DNA from: Williamsia sp.
GTDB taxonomy: Bacteria; Bacteroidota; Bacteroidia; Chitinophagales; Chitinophagaceae
Length of the DNA: 64,000 nt
Assembly: GCA_015069695.1 (NCBI GenBank)
Contig: JADCRZ010000020.1
Coordinates: 53,307 to 117,306 of the forward strand
Reading direction: 5' to 3'
Both the position numbers and the translations under genes were made by a program. How positions within the stretch are numbered: the first letter of the stretch is position 1; each line of letters starts with the position of its first letter. The notes under the pieces were generated by a model. The model searched no databases, was not told the origin of the DNA, and was given only the letters and a program-made list of their open reading frames with translations. Positions 18,401 through 26,138 of this stretch are shown piece by piece.

Positions 18401-19886
18401 AGCTGCCCCCGATGAAAGTTCCGTTGCTCAAACTGAACGTACCCAGCATGGTCAGGGCTGCGGCGGCGGTTTTGTTACCGGCCGAGGAAATCGTCAGGTT
18501 GCCATAAGGGGCCGCAGCGAAAATCGTTTGTGCGGCACCGTAATATTCCACAGTACTGAAGGTATCCAGTGCATAGCTGGTAAAACCGGGCAGGGTATTG
18601 GTGCCGCCGATCCGCAGGGTAGCGCTGTCATCCACATGCAGCAGGCCACCGCCCGCATCGCCGGTGAGGGTGAAACTTACTTCATCCAGCACACCGGTGT
18701 ATACATTCACCTCAGTCACATTGGTGACATTTTTTGTCAGCACCACCGATGCATTGTTGCTCTTCCGCACATCAAATTGGGCCAGTGGATAGGTAAGGGC
18801 AGTACCGCTCAGCGTGGAAGTAGTTGTACCGGTGAACACCACCGTACCCGGATTGGCCGTAAAGAGGTTGTTGTTGACATAATTATGGGAAATATTGAAA
18901 TCGGCATTGGCTGTAATGTCGCCGGTTATGGTAAAGTCGTAGAAGGTGGTAGCCGGACTTCCATCAATCGTCCCGGGTGATGCGCTCATCGTAAAAGAGC
19001 TGGTGCCTCCGTTGAGCGTGCCGCTGCTTTCAATGTCGCCACCTACTGCATAGGTATAAGAACCGGCGTTGAAGATGGCATTGCTGGCGATGCTGAAATC
19101 AGCACCGATGGTCCAGTTGCTTGCAGGCGTTACACCCGCCTTGTTGGACACGATCACTGTATTGAATACTGCAATGGCGCCTCCTGTTATGCCCAGGGGT
19201 CCGCTACCGCCAAACTGGACCATACCGGTGCTGGTAAAAGCTGTGCCGGCAAGAGAAATTGTTTGGGCGGTAGTGGGTAGAAAGTTGAGTGTGCCGCTGC
19301 TTGTAACGGTTCCGTTATTTGTAAATGAGCCATAGATATTGTGCGTAGAGCCGCCCCCATTGAAAGTGGCGCCGCTGCTGATGTTCATGGCCACCGTTAC
19401 ATTCCAGCGCACGCTGGCGGTCACCCCGCCCGTATTGTTGATATTGAGGGTGGCATAGGTGGGTGTGCTGGTGGAGTTCAGGACCGGTGAAACAGTGCCG
19501 TTAAAGTTGATAACGCCAAACGTAACGCCGCTCTGCGTGATGGTGCTGCCACTGTTGAAAGTCATGTTTCCATTCACGGTAAATGTTTTGACAACTGATA
19601 GCGTAGCCGTAACCTGCCCGCCTACAGTAAGGTTCTTACATGCTGAAGTGGCTGTCAGCGTTGGCTGGTAAGGTCCTGTGAAGTTTGCATCGCCAATGAA
19701 GGCATCCACGGTAGTAGTCGGTACGCCGGCGATCCAGTTGGTGGCCGTTGACCAGCTTGTGCTGGCAATTCCCTTCCAGCTGGTTTGCGCATGTGTACAA
19801 ACGGAACCGGCGATGCAAATCACCACCGCAACCGTAAACCGGACACCGTTTTTTGCAGTATTGACAACCCGGATAAAATTGAGCAT
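15408..19886 (-). CDS. Giant T9SS-sorted surface protein (adhesin-like)
   Basis: 1492 residues from the ATG at 19886, which begins just before the signal peptide (VAVVICIAGSVCTHAQ); the frame stays open further upstream, into the chaperone gene. The bulk is Thr/Ser/Gly/Asn-rich beta-solenoid-like sequence with repeated blocks such as GNMTFNSGSTITQSG, GSFTNNGTVTSSGTLNF and SGTFTTSNATIEFAG. Two WTGFSSTSWGTAGNW-type modules occur (SWKGIASTSWSTATNW near the N-terminus and again mid-protein). A conserved module follows (RVERYIPGRRKYRL, YTLLGNPFASPVDW, YIQPGQGFFV), then a fibronectin-like region and a T9SS type A sorting domain (SVYPNPVGRTGIG to the end). It is 3 bases from the DUF4402 gene and lies within the usher operon. 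Confidence 0.85.
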   Translation of the reverse strand: MLNFIRVVNTAKNGVRFTVAVVICIAGSVCTHAQTSWKGIASTSWSTATNWIAGVPTTTVDAFIGDANFTGPYQPTLTATSACKNLTVGGQVTATLSVVKTFTVNGNMTFNSGSTITQSGVTFGVINFNGTVSPVLNSTSTPTYATLNINNTGGVTASVRWNVTVAMNISSGATFNGGGSTHNIYGSFTNNGTVTSSGTLNFLPTTAQTISLAGTAFTSTGMVQFGGSGPLGITGGAIAVFNTVIVSNKAGVTPASNWTIGADFSIASNAIFNAGSYTYAVGGDIESSGTLNGGTSSFTMSASPGTIDGSPATTFYDFTITGDITANADFNISHNYVNNNLFTANPGTVVFTGTTTSTLSGTALTYPLAQFDVRKSNNASVVLTKNVTNVTEVNVYTGVLDEVSFTLTGDAGGGLLHVDDSATLRIGGTNTLPGFTSYALDTFSTVEYYGAAQTIFAAAPYGNLTISSAGNKTAAAALTMLGTFSLSNGTFIGGSFTHNIGGSWRMTSGSFTNTGTTIAFNGTGAQDIFSTGAFNNLTMNKAAGQTTLSSPITVNAALTFLSGKITTGSNVLILASASGAVTGASASTGWVDGALRKAIPGGLGISRTFEVGDTAYSPVSIVFTTVLTAGTITARSTYNDHPQIASSGFAPSSTVNRYWTMTNASVTFLLTTLTFNWQLSDVDNGANPANFTAGKYLTGSWSQPGSSSPTATSIQSSGLLAFEGDFIVGELQQAAVWTGFSSTSWGTAGNWSTLAVPTNTTRVTIPSNVSRFPVLSSGTGVASDLTIQAGASLAVNNATLRLLGTVANSGTFTTSNATIEFAGNVAQTIPANTFSGNTLYNLTVNNPVGVTLAGALDLTNTLAVQNGTFTTGGFLTLRSTASGTARVAAVTSTAATPISGTLRVERYIPGRRKYRLMAPSVTTSTAVALVAGQEGLSIWGNWQNGGNTSTANTGTLITGGSTADGFDQQTNYPSLYTYDAVNRQYTPFTSANGKRTRYIPLQTGTAYFMFVYGDRVSTIYTNTPNYTVLSATGTLATGDQVYTPSSPVPLSGVPGRYTLLGNPFASPVDWASLPKTNLENTYWGWDPNLNATGGYVTVSTTGTVTLIAPFSGTTGLNQYIQPGQGFFVRTSGASPALTIREQDKSAINNTNAFRVGNANGAGEIPLLAVNLFFGEAGSRTLADGALVAFDPAFLNGVGPEDAAKLSSGAEALSIVKGSELLSIDGRPLPQMTDTLLLQLSGLSKPQYWLQIFAQQLAGSTYQLVLADNYLQTTRPLSLQDTNYIPFTVNFFDPASLRPNRFRILLAPQQALPLRFLSCTARLRNDQVYVSWKVAAARDVQKFVVERSQDGVDFREQGEVIAQGGREEQAYEWKEAGTLSGTRYYRIRAVEKEARSYYSGVLPVSREAEAMSISVYPNPVGRTGIGLFLAGLKKASYKAVLYDEKGAQVRSWQLDHPGGSVYQVLPVQQVPAGTYRLQVGGRDFYWSEPIIIL

Positions 19887-19947
19887 ACACCTGACTGGAT
19901 CATTGGTCTGGCTTAGACACGTCCAACAACCAGTTTTGTTCTGGCCT

Positions 19948-20814
19948 TTAATGCAGCTGCCACACCGCTTCGGCATATTTTTCTGATTTCGTATCAGCAG
20001 GCGATGCAAATACTAGCTGCAGGGTTCCGGACCGGTAGTCTACATCGTTCGTCTTTGCCAGATCAAGGTGAACCTGCCGACTTTCATTCGGCGTGTAAAC
20101 AGCAATTCCTTTTATAGTTGTTACAGGCACCGGCTTACCTTTCAGTGGCATAAATTGTATAGACAAGTCACCATATACTGATTGGTTTCCCTTGCGCTGG
20201 ATCATAAAGCCGAGCGAGGCTGTACCATTTTCCTTTGGCTGCAGGGAAATATCGCTCAAGCTTACCTGTACCGAGGTTTCACCCACGCGGATGATCACGG
20301 GAATGGATATGCCGAACACCGGCACCAGCTGGATTGAAATGGAAGAATCTTTGGAGGCATTAACCACACCAAAGGTTCTGGCATCAGGTTCAGCCCTGAA
20401 GTAAAGATGTGAGCGGTATTCACCTGGCTGCAGTTCTCCCGTTTTGGTTAATTGTAGCTTGATAACCTGAGACTCATTGGGACCCAGCGTAACCGAGCGG
20501 GGAAACAGACGCAGGTACTTATCAGCAAAATTCTGACCCGAATCTGGCCTATCAATGACTTCTACATTACCATCTTCTTTCATCCGGACGTTGATGATGG
20601 AAATAGAATAACGTGCTGTATCACTGCCTGTATTGGCAAGTGTCAGTTCCTGCGAACGCATGTTTCGTTCGAACACCACTCTTCTAGGCATAACAAGAAG
20701 ATTGCCCTGTGCCATCCCTTCGTTAAAACAAAGGCTCAGACACAAGACAATCTTTGCAAAAATGCACCTGCCATCACATATCTTATAAAACTCACCACCA
20801 TCCAATCTGCACAT
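19948..20814 (-). CDS. PapD-like periplasmic pilus chaperone
   Basis: 288 residues; signal peptide ends GMAQ at about residue 35. The mature protein starts NLLVMPRRVVFERNMRSQEL, the classic first strands of the chaperone N-terminal Ig domain, followed by LANTGSDTARYSISI and SVTLGPNESQVIKLQL. The latter corresponds to the F1-G1 region that donates a strand to pilin subunits. A second domain (residues about 165-288) is less conserved. It should capture the DUF4402 subunits in the periplasm and hand them to the usher-like protein. It lies 117 bases after the first DUF4402 gene and 61 before the adhesin. Confidence 0.75.
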   Translation of the reverse strand: MCRLDGGEFYKICDGRCIFAKIVLCLSLCFNEGMAQGNLLVMPRRVVFERNMRSQELTLANTGSDTARYSISIINVRMKEDGNVEVIDRPDSGQNFADKYLRLFPRSVTLGPNESQVIKLQLTKTGELQPGEYRSHLYFRAEPDARTFGVVNASKDSSISIQLVPVFGISIPVIIRVGETSVQVSLSDISLQPKENGTASLGFMIQRKGNQSVYGDLSIQFMPLKGKPVPVTTIKGIAVYTPNESRQVHLDLAKTNDVDYRSGTLQLVFASPADTKSEKYAEAVWQLH

Positions 20815-20931
20815 AGATCGATAATTTGATCATCCCACAACAACAAACACACGGCAAATAAGAACAAGAGATTTAGCTGATTTGATAACAGGGTTACGAA
20901 CAGAGCAGCTGCATGGCCTGTTCCCTGTCGT

Positions 20932-21447
20932 TTAATCGTAATTTACGGTAACGGTGAACGGGGTTCCCGATACATAAGTTCCTGCAGCTTGGGATCCGGC
21001 AACATTGAGGGTTGCTCCTACATTCACAGTTTGCGCACCCGAAGTGAGCGTACCTGTAGTGGTAGGCGTGCTCGTGAATGTATTCACAATCATGGTTTCC
21101 GTTCCGGAATTGCGGGTAAGCACCAGATCGGCGGAAGGCAGCGTGATCGAAAACGTATAGTCCGCAATGCCTGTCACATCAAAAGCAGCGGCCGTGACGG
21201 TTCCGGCTGTTGCTGGTAGTGTAACACCGCCGGTAGCCGATCTGCTGCCGGCCGGAGTCAACACTACTGTTCCGGCAGTTGTACTTACAGCCACATTCCC
21301 GAAATTCATGTCAGCAGTTTTTGTAATCGCGATGGGAGTTACAATCTCTGCTGTGGCAGTAGCCGTTGCGGACACCTGTGCAAAAGAACCTTTTGCAAAC
21401 ACACACATAACGATTGCGATCGCAATCGAATTTTTCATGATCTTCAT
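20932..21447 (-). CDS. DUF4402 domain protein, probable major pilin-like subunit
   Basis: 171 residues with a signal peptide ending SFAQ. Repetitive ATATATAEIVTPIAITKT is followed by DMNFGNVAVSTTAGTV and LTPAGSRSATGGVTL, the DUF4402 signature. The last strand is GTPFTVTVNYD, with alternating hydrophobic residues and a penultimate Tyr as in chaperone-usher pilins. It is the first gene of the minus-strand locus, has the longest upstream region, and is the likely most-expressed structural subunit. Confidence 0.75.
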   Translation of the reverse strand: MKIMKNSIAIAIVMCVFAKGSFAQVSATATATAEIVTPIAITKTADMNFGNVAVSTTAGTVVLTPAGSRSATGGVTLPATAGTVTAAAFDVTGIADYTFSITLPSADLVLTRNSGTETMIVNTFTSTPTTTGTLTSGAQTVNVGATLNVAGSQAAGTYVSGTPFTVTVNYD

Positions 21448-21771
21448 GGTTTATGGGTTTAATAAAAGAAAAGAACTGCTTGAGATTTGCCGGTTATACC
21501 GGATTTTAATGATAAGCTCTCTATGGAGGGCTTGCAGACGCAGCTGTGGGAGCGGTTTCAGTTGCTTCAATGTGAAAATAACGCCGCTTGATGAAAGATA
21601 TTTATATTTCGGTATTGAAAACTTTAACAACAAACAATTACACCTATCCTTCCGCTAAGTGTTTCCACTTCTCTTGCCGCGTTGGTTTGTATGCTGCTTT
21701 TCCAGCTGGCCGATTAAATCCTGTTTCCACTGGTGGTATACGAATTGCAAATTGTATCTAAAACCACTTTT
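21448..21771. other. Intergenic region upstream of the DUF4402 gene
   Basis: 324 bases between divergent transcription units. It must hold the promoter of the pilus-like operon. I could not find a convincing TAnnTTTG element on the minus strand. Open frames here are short and not protein-like. Confidence 0.3.
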
Positions 21772-22014
21772 ATGAAAACAGGCAAAAAGACAGGGTTTCG
21801 CCCAGACAAAGGCAAGCCCTCCGGCTCGAACAAAGAAGAAGGACTTGGCCTGGCTGCCACTCCACCGGAAAAAATGGCTGAATACAATGAGCTGACCGAC
21901 AAGTACACCGACAGGGAAGACAAGTTGGCTGAAGGCACTTCAGAAAGACATCCCAATCGCAATACAAGCAAAGGTGAAGAGCTCAACGAAAAAACAGGTA
22001 ATAGTTACGCGTAA
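21772..22014 (+). CDS. Small, highly charged, disordered protein
   Basis: 80 residues from the ATG at 21772 (MKTGKKTGFRPDKGKPSGSN); the open frame begins at 21733 but that stretch is not protein-like. Lys, Glu, Gly, Ser and Asn dominate, with one possible helix (PEKMAEYNELTDKYTDREDK). No signal peptide or membrane segment. Resembles short general-stress or DNA-associated hydrophilic proteins of Bacteroidota, without a family I can name. Confidence 0.5.
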   Translation: MKTGKKTGFRPDKGKPSGSNKEEGLGLAATPPEKMAEYNELTDKYTDREDKLAEGTSERHPNRNTSKGEELNEKTGNSYA

Positions 22015-22231
22015 GTTTTTTTATCTTGAAGAGGGCAACTGCGACATCACCGTTTTTTGTTCCCGGACAGCGAAAAAGACAAATTGATTATATAAATGAT
22101 TTACTGTGCTTCCCTGTTCGGGAACTTGTTTAAATTGCAATAAAATTTTTTACTGTAAATTCGAGGGTAGTCCGGAACACGCAGGCTTTATTCCTGCAGT
22201 TTGAAACTAGCTAACGGTCATGCACAACCAT

Positions 22232-22792
22232 ATGAAGCAGTTTTTTATTTTTATCAGTATAATAGGAGCAATGTCTGCGTATGCACAGGTGGGAGGCAGA
22301 CCACTGGCACAACGGGTGATTGTCAAGACAAATCTTTTAAGCTTGGCAGCACATAGGCCTACAGTGGCCATCGAGAAAGTTTTCAAGCACAACCTCAGTG
22401 CGGAAATCTCTTTTGTACAAGGAGAGTTCAATAATGTACTGCTTACAGATCATTATGACTACAGCGGTTACCTAGTAAGAGTGAAAAAACATTTCGGGAA
22501 CCTTGAACTGGGAAATGCAACGCTTTATGGATCTATTTATGGCGGAACGCTTAAAAGAACCATTCAAACAAAAGCCGGGTTCTTATATCCATCCCGCGAC
22601 TTCTTAGCCAATTCTGTCCGCGGGGGCTATTCCTTTGGGTTCTCGTATTTCTCCAAAAGCAAGATAAATATAGACGGTATGACGGGTTTGGGTTATGGTA
22701 AATACACAAAGGTTTACAGGTCCAATAGCAACCAGCGTGCAGGAGGGTATTTAGACATGCAAGTCTGGCTTTCTGTTGGTTACTGCTTGTAA
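22232..22792 (+). CDS. Outer-membrane beta-barrel protein (DUF3575-like)
   Basis: 186 residues from the ATG at 22232 (an ATG four codons upstream is also possible). Signal peptide ends SAYAQ. RVIVKTNLLSLAAHRPTVAI followed by HNLSAEISFVQGEF is the beginning typical of DUF3575-like barrels, in which KTNLL and a paired transmembrane strand are conserved. Further strands are GYSFGFSYFSKSKINIDG and a terminal YLDMQVWLSVGYCL. Function unknown. Confidence 0.65.
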   Translation: MKQFFIFISIIGAMSAYAQVGGRPLAQRVIVKTNLLSLAAHRPTVAIEKVFKHNLSAEISFVQGEFNNVLLTDHYDYSGYLVRVKKHFGNLELGNATLYGSIYGGTLKRTIQTKAGFLYPSRDFLANSVRGGYSFGFSYFSKSKINIDGMTGLGYGKYTKVYRSNSNQRAGGYLDMQVWLSVGYCL

Positions 22793-22877
22793 AAAGCCAA
22801 GACCAGCAAGACTTGTAGTAGAAGACCGGCAAATGGCGGTGGATCAGAACCGGAAGCGCAAAATAAAAACCCCTTAA

Positions 22878-23283
22878 ATGACCTACCAGGTTAGAAACCT
22901 CAGTATCTCCATCAGCAAACGGGCAAAGGAAGTTTATCAATTTGCTTCTCAACAAATAAACTTTACCCAATTGGTTGCCTTTATAAATTCCATGAACAAA
23001 GAGGAAAACAATACCTGACAGCAGAAACAGCTGATAGAAATCTGCAAATAGAATTTACATCATCCAATGATTTTGGCATCATCGACAATTTGGTTACACT
23101 GCCCACTGACGGCACGGTAAGCAATCCGATGAGAGTGGTCGAAAACGGAGAAGGAAGCGAACTGATTTTTACGTTGTTTGGAATGGCCGGAAGAACAAAA
23201 GAAGAATTAACCAGGATACAAAATTGATCGAGGCCGACTTGCACAAAATTAAGGAGATCGTGGAAGGCCACTGCACTGATTAA
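22878..23283 (+). pseudogene. SRPBCC (START-like) protein, broken by two frameshifts
   Basis: Three successive frames together give one SRPBCC protein. The first frame starts MTYQVRNLSISISKRAKEVY and stops at a TGA at 23016. The second carries YLTAETADRNLQIEF, FGIIDNLVTLPTDGT and GSELIFTLFGMAGRTKEEL to a TGA at 23225. The third gives DTKLIEADLHKIKEIVE, ending at the TAA at 23281. Frame changes fall near 23005 and 23210. Such proteins bind hydrophobic ligands in a helix-grip fold. None of the pieces is long enough to work alone, so this is a decayed gene. Confidence 0.65.
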
Positions 23284-23350
23284 AATCCCGTACAGCCACA
23301 AAAAATTATTGCCACGTTAAAGCGCATTTGCCGATAGCATAAAAATTATT

Positions 23351-23785
23351 TCATGCATCTTCTTCCTCATTAAATATAACTGCAGTTAACCAAACTTCAG
23401 AACGCAGATTGGATGGTGTTCTGCCCAGAATACTTTGCATCACTGTTGACTGCCGCTTCCATCGAACAGCATCGGGGCTTGTCCAATAAGAAATGCGCAG
23501 GTCTCTGTGCGGGCGGTCAAACATTTCGTTTACAAACATGTGGTATACACCGTTCAGCTTTACCACCTGTCCAGTTTCAAAGCCAGACCGGTTGGCACTT
23601 GCGATTACATCAGGAAGGTCAGCGCTGATAACAGATCATTTGTATGCTGAGGCCAGCTTTAGAACTATAATTACAGTTTTGAAGAAGTTGCCTGCATCCG
23701 TGCGGACTGGCTTGGACTTTTGTGCCGCACAAAATGAAAATGCAAAAATGTTTAAGCAAAACAAGTAGCAGGAGTGGCGCATCAT
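23351..23785 (-). pseudogene. Truncated glycoside-hydrolase-type propeller protein with in-frame stop
   Basis: Starting at ATG 23785, a signal peptide (LNIFAFSFCAAQ) leads into LKLASAYK and then a TGA at 23636-23638. The same frame continues as LPDVIASANRSGFETGQVVK, YHMFVNEMFDRPHRDLRI, SYWTSPDAVRW and SILGRTPSNLRSEVW. These are blades of a five-bladed GH43-like propeller; W-x-S-x-D-x-x-x-W is typical. The frame then ends at NEEEDA, far short of a full propeller. With a mid-gene stop and a missing C-terminal part it cannot encode an active enzyme. Confidence 0.55.
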
Positions 23786-23896
23786 ACAACAAAACACCTA
23801 AGGTAGCAAACTTATCGATGAGGAAAGTACAGTCTAAGAGATGAGTGGTTAGGAGGAGTTAAGCAGGCTTTGTTCAATCCCCTTGCACTTTTTGAA

Positions 23897-23945
23897 AATA
23901 GCCCATTCAGGCTATTGCCCCGCGGGTTGCAGCAACAGAACTTTG
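23897..23945 (+). promoter_or_regulatory. Operator-promoter site 1 of a shared regulon
   Basis: Perfect dyad ATAGCC-CATTCA-GGCTAT at 23898-23915, whose last T begins TTG (23915-23917), the -33 element. After 20 bases comes GAACTTTG (23938-23945), one or two bases off the TAnnTTTG -7 consensus. The layout matches sites 2-4. The next start codon is the small gene at 24037. Confidence 0.6.
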
Positions 23946-24036
23946 AACAGTCGTTCAAGATTAAGCGCATATAGTTTCAGGATTTACAAACGCTTATAAG
24001 GCAACATACAGCAGGCCGGAAAATACAATCATAAAC

Positions 24037-24198
24037 ATGAAAAGAAAAAAAGAGATGATAAAGGATAACATCCAGAAACAAATAGAAGAACGGCATTTGC
24101 TGGCAGATAGTCTGTACACAGGAGAAACGATTTCCATAGACCTACCTGATCAGCGCACCGAAGAAGATGTAAAAAGTTCAGTCCCGGAAAAAGAGTGA
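24037..24198 (+). CDS. Very small hypothetical protein
   Basis: 53 residues beginning MKRKKEMIKDNIQKQIEERH and ending SSVPEKE; highly charged, mostly helical, no signal or membrane segment. It is believable mainly because a regulon-type promoter-operator lies 92 bases upstream. Function unknown. It could instead be a non-coding leader. Confidence 0.4.
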   Translation: MKRKKEMIKDNIQKQIEERHLLADSLYTGETISIDLPDQRTEEDVKSSVPEKE

Positions 24199-24235
24199 TG
24201 TGTGCACTGTTGCAGCTTTCATCTTCCGTTAAAAA

Positions 24236-24284
24236 TTAGCCTGTTTAAGCTATTGCTTGTCGTTTAGCTGCAATGGTATCTTTG
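24236..24284 (+). promoter_or_regulatory. Operator-promoter site 2, upstream of the three-paralogue operon
   Basis: Dyad TTAGCC-TGTTTA-AGCTAT at 24236-24253, overlapping TTG at 24253-24255, then 21 bases and a textbook -7 element TATCTTTG (24277-24284). The predicted transcript starts near 24290, about 58 bases before the ATG at 24348. Confidence 0.75.
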
Positions 24285-24347
24285 AACGGCTGCAAGGTTC
24301 CTTCCTTCAAACATGTTCTTATTTACTGATACCTATAACAAACAACC

Positions 24348-26036
24348 ATGTCTACCACACTACCTGTGCGTCCTACGCTCAACAAAAACTACGCTATCAC
24401 CAACAATTCCGGAGCAAATATCGTAATGCTGGATGCAGCTGCCGATTCTTCCGCCCCCGAGCAATTATACGAGCAATCGCTTAAAATGCTGTCCGCTTCC
24501 GATGGTGCGAACATTATCAAAAACGGCCAGTCGGGTACCGTCGTATTGGATGATACCCACAAAGACCTCAAGGGAGCCATCGTATACAGCAAGGTCTACA
24601 ACATCATTATCGCCCGGGCTGAAAATCTCTATCCGGTAGAGTCAGAAGGTGTAATGCTTAATATAGCTACCCAAAGCTATAAGCCCCTTACACTCACTGC
24701 CGACAACTATAAAAACACGCAGCTGGCAGAAAATTTCCTGCAAACCATCATGGCCTTTCCAACTTCCAACCTGGCAAAAGGGTACCAGAGCGCCCTGTCC
24801 GGTGCCGGAACAAAAGCAGAAAGCGGCAATGATATAGACAATGCAGTGAGCAGCTTTTTCAAAACGACCAAACAATACGGGAACGTTACCCTGAACATGG
24901 TCGTTTCCTTGACAACCTACTACAAGCAATATCCTTTTGTGTGGGCAGATTATGCCGCTTCCAAAACCTATTACCTGTATTCCAGCGACGGCTCTGCCTG
25001 CAGTTATGAAGGCTCGTTGGCCATCAGCTCGCCTTCATCAACACCGGCGAGTACAGACAAAGCCCTGCCGGGATTTACTTTCCAGTTTACGGATGCCAGC
25101 GGAAATACAAAAAAACTGTTTTATAAGAACGGCCAGTTCATAGATGATATTAACAGTGACATGCCTGCCATCTGCCTGCAGGGGCAGTTTGTGTTGAAAA
25201 GCCAGCTTACAAAAAAACAGGAAGACAATAAGATAATCTCTACGCTGGTGGGTCCTGTGAACGGAAAAAATGTGCTCGGGTATCCTGAAAAGCAACAGCA
25301 GGACAGCAATGGCAACTGGTCGGGTTTGTATGCCCTGCTCCATCCAAAAGATGCGATGGGCTGGCTGCAGCTGTTTATGACAGCTTCGGGTGTGTTGATG
25401 GGACTTGAATTTGCCGTGAAAACCCTCAAAGGATTAAAAGACAGCCTGAACGGGTCTCAGGCTGACAACAACGGTGGAACGCCCACTACCACAGAGATGC
25501 AGGACATCAAGACGCAGCTCAATGAACTGCAAACACAGATGAAGGAAAACTCGCAGAAGGTATTGGACAAATTAGACGACAACCTGAAATTTCCTGACGA
25601 TCTTCCAGCTGCTACGACCAGCTTACAGCAGCAGACCACCGATCGGCTAAACGAAGACGGACGCAGCATGCTTCAGGATAATATCAACAATGCAGAGAAC
25701 ATGCTGGAAACAACCGCGCAATTTACCATGGATGAAGCCATTCAGGATGCCGGCGACAGCCTCGAGAGTGCTTCTGACACGCTGTCCGGTGCTACTACAG
25801 CAGAACTTTCGACCGTACTGCCCGAGGTTCAGAGTACGATGAAAACCGTTAACCAGCAGATCAGCACGGAACTGGAGAGCGTAAGCAGCCAGGTAGACGC
25901 GGATACCATGAGCAATATGAAAGAACTCCAACAGGACAATGCCGACATCGACGACATGTCGGACGCGAATACATCCAGTGCATCAGATACGGAGAGCGGA
26001 AGTATACCGGAGGACCTGGAAGGCGTTGAGCTTTAA
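24348..26036 (+). CDS. Unrecognised protein A of the operator-linked regulon
   Basis: 562 residues, no signal peptide. An N-terminal beta-rich domain (YAITNNSGANIVMLDAA, LYEQSLKMLSASDGANIIK, GTVVLDD) is followed by a helical segment (LAENFLQTIMAFPTSNLAKG, then FFKTTKQYGNVTLNMVVSL). Both are shared with the next two genes. A single hydrophobic stretch (WLQLFMTASGVLMGLEFAV, near residue 350) may be a membrane segment or buried helix. After it comes a long Gln/Glu/Asn-rich coiled-coil-like region (MQDIKTQLNELQTQMKENSQ) and an acidic disordered tail. I do not recognise the family. It is the first gene of a three-gene operon driven by site 2. Confidence 0.8.
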   Translation: MSTTLPVRPTLNKNYAITNNSGANIVMLDAAADSSAPEQLYEQSLKMLSASDGANIIKNGQSGTVVLDDTHKDLKGAIVYSKVYNIIIARAENLYPVESEGVMLNIATQSYKPLTLTADNYKNTQLAENFLQTIMAFPTSNLAKGYQSALSGAGTKAESGNDIDNAVSSFFKTTKQYGNVTLNMVVSLTTYYKQYPFVWADYAASKTYYLYSSDGSACSYEGSLAISSPSSTPASTDKALPGFTFQFTDASGNTKKLFYKNGQFIDDINSDMPAICLQGQFVLKSQLTKKQEDNKIISTLVGPVNGKNVLGYPEKQQQDSNGNWSGLYALLHPKDAMGWLQLFMTASGVLMGLEFAVKTLKGLKDSLNGSQADNNGGTPTTTEMQDIKTQLNELQTQMKENSQKVLDKLDDNLKFPDDLPAATTSLQQQTTDRLNEDGRSMLQDNINNAENMLETTAQFTMDEAIQDAGDSLESASDTLSGATTAELSTVLPEVQSTMKTVNQQISTELESVSSQVDADTMSNMKELQQDNADIDDMSDANTSSASDTESGSIPEDLEGVEL

Positions 26037-26138
26037 GATAAACCTTTCAGGATATATGCTCTTCCACATCATCTTTTACGCGTTTATGCGATCCCGCAAC
26101 GACGCTATTTATCAATCTACAAACAAACCATACCTTGT

